A stretch of 64,000 nucleotides of DNA from JAJKJG01 sp036389455 (GTDB lineage Bacteria > Pseudomonadota > Alphaproteobacteria > Rhizobiales > Beijerinckiaceae), in NCBI GenBank assembly GCA_036389455.1, contig DASVPW010000112.1:1-64000 (forward strand). The letters are read 5' to 3'. Of the stretch, positions 16,974 to 25,074 are shown one piece after another. The notes under the pieces are model-generated. The model had not been told where the DNA came from. It worked only from the letters and a program-made list of their open reading frames with translations, and ran no database searches. The translations under genes were made by a program, and so were the position numbers. The number at the start of each line of letters is the position of its first letter. Within the stretch, counting starts at the first letter, position 1.

Positions 16974-17540
16974 TCACAGCGTGAATGGGGAAGCGAAATC
17001 CCTGAGAAGCGGAAGCGTGCGGTCCCTGGCCGACAGGGTCGCCGCCGCCGGATCGACCGGCCAGGCTATCCCGATCCCCGGATCGTTCCAGAAGATGCCG
17101 GCATCGCATTCCGGTGCGTAATAGCCGTCGACCTTGTAGGCGACCTCGGTGTCGGCCTCAAGGGTGCAGAAGCCGTGGGCGAACCCCCGCGGGATAAAGA
17201 GCTGCTCGCCTCGGGCGGCCGTCAGGGTGACGCTGCACCACCGGCCGTAGGTGGGCGAGCCCCGCCGCAGGTCGACCGCCACGTCCATGACCGAGCCCCG
17301 CAGGACCCGGACAAGCTTGGCCTGCGGCTCCGGCGGGACCTGGAAATGCAACCCCCGGACGGTGCCGGGCAGCGCCGAGAGCGACTGGTTGTCCTGGACG
17401 AAGGCCGTGCCGATCCCGAGCGCCGCGTATTTCCCGGCGTTCCAGGTCTCGACGAAGTAGCCGCGCTCGTCCCCGAATCGGCGGGGGACGACCAGGAGCA
17501 GGTCCGGGATCGCGAGCGGGGTCGCGGTCAGTTCTGACAA
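16974..17540 (-). CDS. rfbC: dTDP-4-dehydrorhamnose 3,5-epimerase
   Basis: A 188-residue cupin epimerase. TTG 17540 is preferred because it gives the usual RmlC length with GAGG seven bases upstream; a longer in-frame extension to 17618 adds a non-conserved Gly/Pro-rich tail. Conserved segments are FVQDNQSLS, VRGLHFQVPP with the active-site histidine, and FIPRGFAHGFCTL. It is the first gene of the minus-strand run and carries the long leader described next. Confidence 0.93.
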   Translation of the reverse strand: MSELTATPLAIPDLLLVVPRRFGDERGYFVETWNAGKYAALGIGTAFVQDNQSLSALPGTVRGLHFQVPPEPQAKLVRVLRGSVMDVAVDLRRGSPTYGRWCSVTLTAARGEQLFIPRGFAHGFCTLEADTEVAYKVDGYYAPECDAGIFWNDPGIGIAWPVDPAAATLSARDRTLPLLRDFASPFTL

Positions 17541-18199
17541 GGAGCACCTCGGATTGCACGCCGGGCCGCGAGCCTGCGTGCCGCAGAGGGGCTTAAGAAG
17601 GCCGGCGCCGCCCGTCAATCGGAGCCTTCGGCCGGAGGAGTCTTTCCTTCAGGCTCGCGGGCGCGCGCTTGTCCCGCCGCGCGGCTCGAGCCGTCGGATG
17701 CGGGTGGCGATCGCCGGATGAGGCCGAGGGGCGTGGGACGCCGGACGACTCAAACCTATCGTAGGGGAACCGTTCGGCGTCCCCGCGGTTCGCGGCGGGC
17801 CCTTCCCCTGACGGACCCTCGGGAGCGGCCCCTTTAAAGGTCCCGCTCCTGCTCCCCGCGGCCGGATCGCTCCGGCACGTCGGCGTCTTTTAAGTCTGGA
17901 GCCTTCCGCGCTTGTTCGCGTCCGGGTCTCTTGGCCGGACCCGGCCTGGAGAGAGGTCTTCGCCCTCTCCGGTCGGACGCGTCCGGCCTTCTCCCGATCC
18001 GCTTCCAGTGCTGACGCACAGCCCCGCCGTAGTACGGAGCGGACGGATCTCGGACGGCGGTAGCCTCGAATACGCCGAGGGCCGCCGAACCGGCTCCAGC
18101 CTCCCGGGAGCGGGGCTGCGAACCCCGCCCGCAGGCGCCGGCCCCGCCCCACGTCACGACGCCTCGCGAGCGCGCCCCTCGGGTGGACGGGACGGCGGC
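17541..18199 (-). ncRNA. Long structured 5' leader of the rfb run
   Basis: About 650 nt without a convincing gene separates the promoter from rfbC. Read on the minus strand it is full of strong hairpins: 17822-17849 (GGAGCGG/CCGCTCC arms), 17861-17876 (GCCGGA-GCGA-TCCGGC, a GNRA tetraloop), 17948-17970 (CCTCTCC arms), and a GCGGGG/CCCCGC stem around 18110-18130. The first 57 nt (18199-18143) match the start of the leuC leader at 55 of 57 positions. A regulatory leader or a separate structured RNA are both possible. A 138-codon frame crossing it begins upstream of the promoter and is not supported. Confidence 0.55.
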
Positions 18200-18228
18200 T
18201 GTATAGGACAATGTTCCAGCCCTGTCAA
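18200..18228 (-). promoter_or_regulatory. Near-consensus sigma-70 promoter for the rfb run
   Basis: On the minus strand TTGACA (18228-18223) and TATACA (18205-18200) are exactly 17 bp apart. This is the closest match to consensus seen in the window. The DNA just upstream is AT-rich. Transcription would begin near 18193, inside the 57-nt element shared with leuC. Confidence 0.75.
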
Positions 18229-18268
18229 GGATTATTTTCAGGAAGCGCAAAAAGCTTTTGCATAATGG

Positions 18269-19675
18269 TCAGCGCAGGCACTCGATCGGGACAACGGCGG
18301 CTCCGGCCGCGGCCGCGATCTCGCCCGCGGTCCGGGCCGGCCCGGCCGGCGCCGGGCCGAGGGCCGCGCCGGCCTCCGCGAGGAACCGCGCGAGGGCCGC
18401 GCCGGGGACGAGCCCGTAGCGGGCGGGCGGCACGATGCCGGCGACGAGGCGCGGCCTGTCCGGCATCGCCCCGATCAATCCGACGAGCCGTCCCGAGCGG
18501 TCGAACACCGGCCCGCCGCTCGCCCCGGGCTGGAGCGGCGCCAGGATCGCGTTCCCGGCTCCGGCCTCGCCGGGCACGACGGCGAGGCCCGCCGTGCCGG
18601 TGTGGATGAGGGCCACCACGCCCGCCTCGGGCGCCGGCGCGTCGGCCGCGAGGCCCAACGGCGGGCCGGCGGGGCGGGCCGCCTCCGGCTCGAGGAGCGC
18701 GAGCCCAGAGGCCTTGTCGGCGCGCACGAGCCGGGCCTTGCCCTTGGCGATCCGCAGGTCGGGGCAGGCCTCGACCGCGGCGCTCGTGACGACGGCGCGC
18801 GGCCCGACCACGAAGCCGGTCGCGATGGGCCCCGCCGGACGCGGCGGCTCGATGGCGGCCGGACGCGTCGGCGGCGTCGGCGCCGGGCCCGCGGCGGCGT
18901 CCGCGGCCCCGGGGAAGGGCTGGAAGCTGTTCGCGATCGCGATCACGGTGCGGTCGAAGTCCTTCGCGGCCTTGTCGTAGCCGAGCGAGAACCCGCGGAT
19001 CGCGCCGCCCGGCCCCAAGGCGTAGCGGGTGTAGAACTTGCCCGTCTGGGTCTCCCCGGAGACGACGAAGAAGTCCGGGCGCAGCACCTTGTAGGTGACC
19101 TGCCGCCCGGGCGACTGGATCGAAAGGTTGCGCTCGTAGAGCACCGCAAGGTCCGTCTCCCCGGCCGGGAAGGCGCGCGTGTCGAGGGTGATCTTCTTGT
19201 CCTGGCTCTGCCAGCGCGAGCCGCCGTTCGGGTTGACGTCGCGCTTCGGCAGCACCGCCTGCGGCACGCCGATCGAAACTCCGGTCTTGGGATCGGTCGC
19301 GACGGCGAATTTCTGGGCGTCCCGCGCCTTCTTGGCCGCCGCCTGGAGGGCGCCGCGCGCCTTCGCGTCGAGGATGCCGTCGGGCTTCGCGGCGCTTCCC
19401 CGCTTCTGCCACGCCTGGATCGCCTCGAAGGTGCGCCGCCCGAAGCCGCCGGTGGTGACGCCGGTGTGGTCGCCGGTCCACACCAGCGCTTCCTGGATCG
19501 CCTTGCGGTCGGCCTCGGGCAGGGCCTCGAAGGCGGCGCGGGCCGCCTCGTAGGCGGCGTCCGTCTGGCCGGCCGCCGGCGCGGCGGGGGCGCGCGCGCC
19601 TTGCGCTATCGCCTGGAATGCCGTCATCCCGAGATAGAGCGCCGCCGCCGCTCCAAGAAGTCGCTTCATCCTCAT
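18269..19675 (-). CDS. Exported peptidoglycan-binding/trypsin-fold protein, probable pseudoprotease
   Basis: A 468-residue protein with a Sec-type signal peptide (MKRLLGAAAALYLGMTAFQ). GGAGG lies seven bases upstream of ATG 19675. Residues about 45-100 resemble a peptidoglycan_binding_1-like domain (GGFGRRTFEAIQAWQKR). A middle region has no recognised family. The C-terminal 180 residues follow the trypsin-like/Do protease fold, with the oxyanion and nucleophile segment QPGASGGPVFD intact. Where active relatives have a catalytic His (typically T-x-A-H-V) this protein has VVTSAAVEAC, and the catalytic Asp before LALL is Ser (KASGLALLE). Proteolysis is therefore doubtful. It is divergent from the macroglobulin gene and may act in the periplasm. 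Confidence 0.78.
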   Translation of the reverse strand: MRMKRLLGAAAALYLGMTAFQAIAQGARAPAAPAAGQTDAAYEAARAAFEALPEADRKAIQEALVWTGDHTGVTTGGFGRRTFEAIQAWQKRGSAAKPDGILDAKARGALQAAAKKARDAQKFAVATDPKTGVSIGVPQAVLPKRDVNPNGGSRWQSQDKKITLDTRAFPAGETDLAVLYERNLSIQSPGRQVTYKVLRPDFFVVSGETQTGKFYTRYALGPGGAIRGFSLGYDKAAKDFDRTVIAIANSFQPFPGAADAAAGPAPTPPTRPAAIEPPRPAGPIATGFVVGPRAVVTSAAVEACPDLRIAKGKARLVRADKASGLALLEPEAARPAGPPLGLAADAPAPEAGVVALIHTGTAGLAVVPGEAGAGNAILAPLQPGASGGPVFDRSGRLVGLIGAMPDRPRLVAGIVPPARYGLVPGAALARFLAEAGAALGPAPAGPARTAGEIAAAAGAAVVPIECLR

Positions 19676-19835
19676 CGCCGGTCCTCCGCAAAGGAATGTG
19701 GCAGAGCGCGGGCCCCAAATCGAGTCGGCCCGTTGCGGCGTGGGAACCGAGTGATAGGCTCCCGTCCGTGCGCCGCCGCATCGCCCGGAACGGGCGGCTG
19801 TGGTCGGCACGGGCCGTTTGCCTCGAGGATCATCC

Positions 19836-22800
19836 ATGCTGAAGACTCTTGGGCGCGCCGCGCTCGTCGCCGCCGCCCTCGTCTGCGCCACCGCCGCCTT
19901 CGCCCAGAAGAGCTTCGTGCAGGAGGACCTCGCGAGCGACGCCGTCCGCCTGGAGGAGAAGCTCAAGGGCGAGGCCGGCTCGGCCGCGGCCGGCCGTCCC
20001 GCCGCGCAATTGCGCCGCGAGGCCGAGGGGCTGATCGCCCGCAACAACCCGCGCGGCGCCATGAGCCTGTACGGCGCCGCGATCGCCCTGGAGCCGCGCA
20101 ACGGCGCGAACTGGGTGGGCTACGTCAAGGCCGTGAAGGCGATCGCCCCGGCGAATTACACCGAGCGCTACGAGCTGCGCGAGCGCGCGACCGCCGCCGC
20201 CTACATGGCCTACCAGCGCGCCGCGACGAAGCAGGGCGAGGCCGAGGCGCTCGCGCTCCTCGGCGACGTCTACGTCATGGGGGAGACCTGGCGCCCGGCC
20301 CTCAACGCCTACGCGGCAAGCCTCGCCCTCGCCGACGACCCGGCGCTGCGCAAGACCTACGACGAGCTGCGCGAGAAGCACGGTTTCCGCATCGTCAACT
20401 ACAAGGTCGACTCGGACTCCGCCTCCCCACGAGTCTGTTTCAACTTCTCGGAGTCCCTGCAGCAGGGCAAGGTGGACCTGACCCCCTTCGTCGCGGTCTC
20501 CGGCGCCGCGAATGCGGCCGTCACGGCGGAGGGCCAGCAGCTCTGCGTCGACGGCCTCAAGCACGGCGAGCGCTACGCCTTCGTGCTGCGCCAGGGCCTG
20601 CCCTCGACGGTCGGCGAGAATCTTCTCAAGTCCGCCGACTACGAGGTCTACGTCCGGGACCGCTCACCGCAGGTGCGCTTCACCGGGCGCAACTACGTCC
20701 TGCCGCGCACCGGCCAGGAAGGCATCCCGGTCGTCACCGTCAACACCGACGGGGCCGAGGTCGAGGTCTACCGCATCGGCGACCGCAACCTCCTGCCGAC
20801 CATCCGCTCCGACGACTTCCTGGGCCAGCTCCGCGGCTATTCGGCCGAGAAGATCAGGGACGAGAAGGGGAAGAAGATCTGGTCCGGGACGCTCGACACG
20901 AAGTCCGAGCTCAACCGCGACGTGGTCACGGCCTTCCCCGTGACCGAGGCGGTCGGCCGGCTCGAGCCCGGCGTCTACGTCATGACGGCGCGGCCGAAGG
21001 GTGCGAAGCCCGCCGAGGACGACTACGATCCGCGGGCGACGCAGTGGTTCGTGGTCTCGGACCTCGGGCTCACCGCCTTCAAGGGCAAGGACGGCGTCCA
21101 CGCCCTCGTGCGCTCGCTCGCGACCGCCGAGCCCGTGGCCGGCGTCGAGGTGCGCCTCGTCGCCCGCAACAACGACGTGCTCGCGACGAAGACGACGGAC
21201 GCCGCCGGGCACGCGGCCTTCGACCCGGGGCTTGCCCGCGGCGAGGGCGGCAACGCGCCGGGCCTCGTCGTCGCCTCGACCGCCGACGACTACGGCTTCC
21301 TCGACCTCGCGGGCAGCGCCTTCGACCTCTCCGACCGCGGCGTCAAAGGCCGCCCGGCGCCCGGCGCCGTCGACGCCTTCGTCTTCACCGAGCGCGGGGT
21401 CTACCGCACCGGCGAGACGGTGTTCGTGACGGCGCTCCTGCGCAACGACAAGGGCGCGGCGCTTTCCGGCCTGCCGCTCACCCTCGTGGCGAAGCGCCCG
21501 GACGGCGTCGAGTACCGCCGCGCCTCGGTCGAGGACCAGGGCCTCGGCGGGCGCGCCTTCTCGCTGCCCCTCCTTCCGGGCGCCATGCACGGCACCTGGC
21601 GCATCGCCGCCTATACGGACCCGAAAGGGCAGCCCGTCGGCGAGGCGAGCTTTTTGGTGGAGGACTACGTCCCCGAGCGTCTCGAAATCACCCTCACGCC
21701 GAAGACGCCCGCGTTGCGCGCCGGCCAGCCGGCCGAGATCGAGGTCGCGGCGCGCTATCTTTACGGCGCGCCCGGCGCCGAGCTCGACGTGTCGGGCGAG
21801 GTGACCGTGCAGGCCGCGACTCAGCCGGCCGTGAAGGGCCTCGAAGGCTTCACGGTCGGCCTCGAGGACGAGAGCGTCGAGGCCGCGACCGCCGAGATCG
21901 AGGAGCACGGCACCACCGACGCGCAGGGGCGCGCCGTCATGACGGTGCCGGTCCAGAAGGTCGCGGCGCCGAAGCCCATCGAGGCGAAGATCACGCTGCG
22001 CGTCGGCGAGGAGGGCGGGCGCGCCGTCGAGCGCAGCGTCACGATTCCCGTGCTGCCCGAAGGCCCGGTCGTCGGCGTGCGCAAGAATTTTGGGGGCGAC
22101 CTCGCCGAGGGCGCGACCGCGACCTTCGACGTCGTGATGGCGGCCCCCGACGGCACCCGCCAGGCGCGCTCTGGCGTGTCGTGGAATCTGTACAAGGTCG
22201 AGCGCCGCTACCAGTGGTTCAACAGCGACGGGCGCTGGGGCTTCGAGCCCGTGAAGTCGACGAAGCGCGTCGCCGACGGCCGCATCGACGTGAAGGCCGA
22301 TCAGCCGGCCCGCATCGCGACCCCCGTCGAGTGGGGCTCCTACCGCCTCGACGTGCGCGTCGACGGCGTCGAGACGGCGCAGACGAGCGTGTCGTTCACG
22401 GTCGGCTGGTCCGGCGACCAGACCGCCGACGTGCCCGACCTCCTCGACATGACCCTCGACAAGGCGAGCTACGGGGCGGGGGACGAGATCCGCGCCCGCC
22501 TCTCGCCGCGCTTTGCCGGCAAGGCGACCCTCGCCGTCGTCTCCGACAAGGTGCACGACCTGAAGGTGGTGGACGTGGCTGCCGACGGCACCACCGTCAC
22601 GATCCCGGTGAAGGCCGAGTGGGGCGCCGGCGCCTACCTCGTGGCGCTCGCCCACCGCCCCCTCGACGCCGAGAAGAAGCGCACCCCCGGGCGCTCCCTC
22701 GGCCTCGCCTGGTTCGAGGTCGACCGCGCCGCCAGGGCCCTGAAAGTGGAAGTCGACGCGCCGGCGCAGATGCGGCCGCGGGGCGAATTGCGCCTGCCGA

Positions 22801-25046
22801 TCCGGCTCGCCGGCTTGCAGCCCGGCGAGGACGCCCGCGTCACCGTCGCGGCGGTCGACGTCGGCATCCTCAACCTCACCCGCTACAAGACCCCGGACCC
22901 GGTCGACTACTTCTTCGGCCAGAAGCAGCTCTCGACCGAGGTCCGCGACCTCTACGGCTATCTCATCGACGGCATGCAGGGCACCCGCGGCGCGATCCGC
23001 TCCGGCGGCGACGGCGCCGGTGGCATCCAGGGCATCCCGCCGACGCAGGAGCCGCTCGCCCGCTACTCCGGCGTCGTGACGGTCGGGCCGGACGGCACCG
23101 CGACGGTGACCTTCGACATCCCGGCCTTCAACGGCACCGTGCGGGTGATGGCCGTGGCCTGGAGCGGCACGCGGGTCGGCAGCGCCAGCGCCGACGTGAT
23201 CGTGCGCGATCCGGTCGTCGTGACCGGGACGTTGCCGCGCTTCCTCTCGGTCGGCGACCAGTCGCGCTTCCACATGCAGATCGCGAACGTCGAAGGCCCC
23301 GCCGCCGACTACGTCCTCGACGTCGACGTGCACGGCCCGGTGGTCCTGCCGGCCGACGCGCTCCGCAAGACCATCCGCCTCGACGCTGGCGCCAAGACCG
23401 CCGTCACCATCCCGGTGACGGCGGCGGGGCCGGGGCTTGCGGTCGTCGACGTGAAGCTCACGGGGCCGAACGTCGAGGCGGCGCAGAGCTTCCGGGTCGC
23501 GGTGCAGCCCGGCACCTCCTCCCTCGTGCGCCGCACGGTGCGGCCGCTCGAGGCCGGCGCGAGCCTGACGATCTCGAGCGACCTCCTCGCCGACATCCTG
23601 CCCGGCACCGGCGCGGTCTCGGTCTCGGTGTCGCCGCTCGCGGCCCTCGACGTGCCGGGGCTGCTGCAGGCCCTCGACCGCTACCCCTACGGCTGCTCGG
23701 AGCAGATCGTGAGCCGGGCGCTTCCGCTGCTCTACGTCAACCGGCTCGCCGCGGCCGAGGCCCTCGCTCTCGACGACAAGCTCGATGAGCGGGTGCGCGA
23801 CGCGATCGAGCGCGTGCTCGCCCGCCAGGACTCGAACGGCGCCTTCGGCCTGTGGTCGGTCGGCGGCGACGACCTCTGGCTCACCGCCTACGTCACCGAT
23901 TTCCTGACGCGGGCGCGGGAGCGCAACTTCGCGGTGCCGCAACGCGCCTTCGACCTCGCGTTGGAGCGCCTGCGCAACTTCGTCGCCAACACCACGGAGG
24001 TCGAGAACAACGGCGCCGACCTCGCCTACGCGGCCTACGTGCTCGCCCGCAACGGCCGCCCCGTGATGGGGGACCTCCGCTACCTCGCCGACACCAAGAT
24101 CGCGTCGTTCAAGACGCCGCTGTCGCGAGCGCAGATCGGCGCGGCGCTCGGGCTCCTGGGCGATCGCGGGCGCTCGCAGGCGGTGTTCGGGGCGGCGGTC
24201 GAGCAGCTGCGCCAGACCCGCGACGCCGGCGCCTATCGGCCGGACTACGGCACGCGGCTTCGCGACGGCGCCGGCATGCTGGCCCTCGTCTCCGAGGCCG
24301 GGCTCGCGCGCGAGGCGATCCAGCCGATCTCGCGGGTGATCGAGGAGGAGCGGACCTTGAGCCGCACCACGAGTACGCAGGAGAGCGCCTGGATGGTCCT
24401 CGCGGCGGACGCGCTCGCCCGCGACGCCGAGACCATCTCGGTCGCGGTCGACGGCGCGGCGCGGAAGGGCTCGCTCTACCGCACCTTCCGGCCGGCCGCG
24501 CTCGAGCGCGGCCCGGTGACGCTCGCCAACACGGGCGCCGCGCCGGCGCAGGTCGTCGTCAGCGTCACCGGCAACCCGACGAGCTTCGAGCCCGCGGCCT
24601 CGAACGGCTATGCGGTCGAGCGCACCTACTACAAGCTCGACGGCACCAAGGTCGACCCGGCGCAGGTGCGCCAGAACGACCGGCTCGTCGCGGTGCTGAA
24701 GGTGACGGAGCCGGCCGCGAAGGCTGCGCGCGTGCTCCTCGTCGACCGCCTGCCGGCAGGCTTCGAGATCGACAACCCGAAGCTCGTCGACAGCGACACG
24801 GTCCAGGCCCTCGAATGGCTCGAGACCGTCGAGCCCGCGCACACGGAGTACCGCGACGACCGCTTCGTCGCGGCCTTCGACCGCGCCGCCGACGACGAGG
24901 CGTTCTTCACCGTCGCCTACATGGTCCGCGCCGTCGCGCCGGGGAAGTACGTCCACCCCCCGGCGGTGGTCGAGGACATGTACCGCCCCGAACGCTTCGG
25001 CCGCACCGCCTTCGGCACGGTCGAGGTCACGGCGGCGCGGCCGTGA
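19836..25046 (+). CDS. Bacterial alpha-2-macroglobulin family protein
   Basis: A 1736-residue exported protein with a signal peptide (MLKTLGRAALVAAALVCATA, cleavage near AFAQ); there is no clear lipobox. ATG 19836 follows GAGGAT. A helical N-terminal region is followed by macroglobulin domains, a bait-region segment and an alpha-helical thioester domain. The thioester motif PYGCSEQIVSRA is intact with Cys near residue 1288. Bacterial macroglobulins trap proteases that reach the periplasm. The gene directly precedes pbpC, the arrangement known for E. coli YfhM/PbpC, where the pair is thought to guard and repair the cell wall. The stop is 28 bases before the pbpC ATG. Confidence 0.92.
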   Translation: MLKTLGRAALVAAALVCATAAFAQKSFVQEDLASDAVRLEEKLKGEAGSAAAGRPAAQLRREAEGLIARNNPRGAMSLYGAAIALEPRNGANWVGYVKAVKAIAPANYTERYELRERATAAAYMAYQRAATKQGEAEALALLGDVYVMGETWRPALNAYAASLALADDPALRKTYDELREKHGFRIVNYKVDSDSASPRVCFNFSESLQQGKVDLTPFVAVSGAANAAVTAEGQQLCVDGLKHGERYAFVLRQGLPSTVGENLLKSADYEVYVRDRSPQVRFTGRNYVLPRTGQEGIPVVTVNTDGAEVEVYRIGDRNLLPTIRSDDFLGQLRGYSAEKIRDEKGKKIWSGTLDTKSELNRDVVTAFPVTEAVGRLEPGVYVMTARPKGAKPAEDDYDPRATQWFVVSDLGLTAFKGKDGVHALVRSLATAEPVAGVEVRLVARNNDVLATKTTDAAGHAAFDPGLARGEGGNAPGLVVASTADDYGFLDLAGSAFDLSDRGVKGRPAPGAVDAFVFTERGVYRTGETVFVTALLRNDKGAALSGLPLTLVAKRPDGVEYRRASVEDQGLGGRAFSLPLLPGAMHGTWRIAAYTDPKGQPVGEASFLVEDYVPERLEITLTPKTPALRAGQPAEIEVAARYLYGAPGAELDVSGEVTVQAATQPAVKGLEGFTVGLEDESVEAATAEIEEHGTTDAQGRAVMTVPVQKVAAPKPIEAKITLRVGEEGGRAVERSVTIPVLPEGPVVGVRKNFGGDLAEGATATFDVVMAAPDGTRQARSGVSWNLYKVERRYQWFNSDGRWGFEPVKSTKRVADGRIDVKADQPARIATPVEWGSYRLDVRVDGVETAQTSVSFTVGWSGDQTADVPDLLDMTLDKASYGAGDEIRARLSPRFAGKATLAVVSDKVHDLKVVDVAADGTTVTIPVKAEWGAGAYLVALAHRPLDAEKKRTPGRSLGLAWFEVDRAARALKVEVDAPAQMRPRGELRLPIRLAGLQPGEDARVTVAAVDVGILNLTRYKTPDPVDYFFGQKQLSTEVRDLYGYLIDGMQGTRGAIRSGGDGAGGIQGIPPTQEPLARYSGVVTVGPDGTATVTFDIPAFNGTVRVMAVAWSGTRVGSASADVIVRDPVVVTGTLPRFLSVGDQSRFHMQIANVEGPAADYVLDVDVHGPVVLPADALRKTIRLDAGAKTAVTIPVTAAGPGLAVVDVKLTGPNVEAAQSFRVAVQPGTSSLVRRTVRPLEAGASLTISSDLLADILPGTGAVSVSVSPLAALDVPGLLQALDRYPYGCSEQIVSRALPLLYVNRLAAAEALALDDKLDERVRDAIERVLARQDSNGAFGLWSVGGDDLWLTAYVTDFLTRARERNFAVPQRAFDLALERLRNFVANTTEVENNGADLAYAAYVLARNGRPVMGDLRYLADTKIASFKTPLSRAQIGAALGLLGDRGRSQAVFGAAVEQLRQTRDAGAYRPDYGTRLRDGAGMLALVSEAGLAREAIQPISRVIEEERTLSRTTSTQESAWMVLAADALARDAETISVAVDGAARKGSLYRTFRPAALERGPVTLANTGAAPAQVVVSVTGNPTSFEPAASNGYAVERTYYKLDGTKVDPAQVRQNDRLVAVLKVTEPAAKAARVLLVDRLPAGFEIDNPKLVDSDTVQALEWLETVEPAHTEYRDDRFVAAFDRAADDEAFFTVAYMVRAVAPGKYVHPPAVVEDMYRPERFGRTAFGTVEVTAARP

Positions 25047-25074
25047 GGGCGTGAGGCGCCGAGCGGTTCGGGAT

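Noticed and set aside
17834..18250. A 138-codon minus-strand ORF across the rfbC leader.
   Set aside because: It begins upstream of the near-consensus promoter, is Arg/Gly/Pro-rich like a shadow frame, and covers strong RNA hairpins; the leader explanation fits better.
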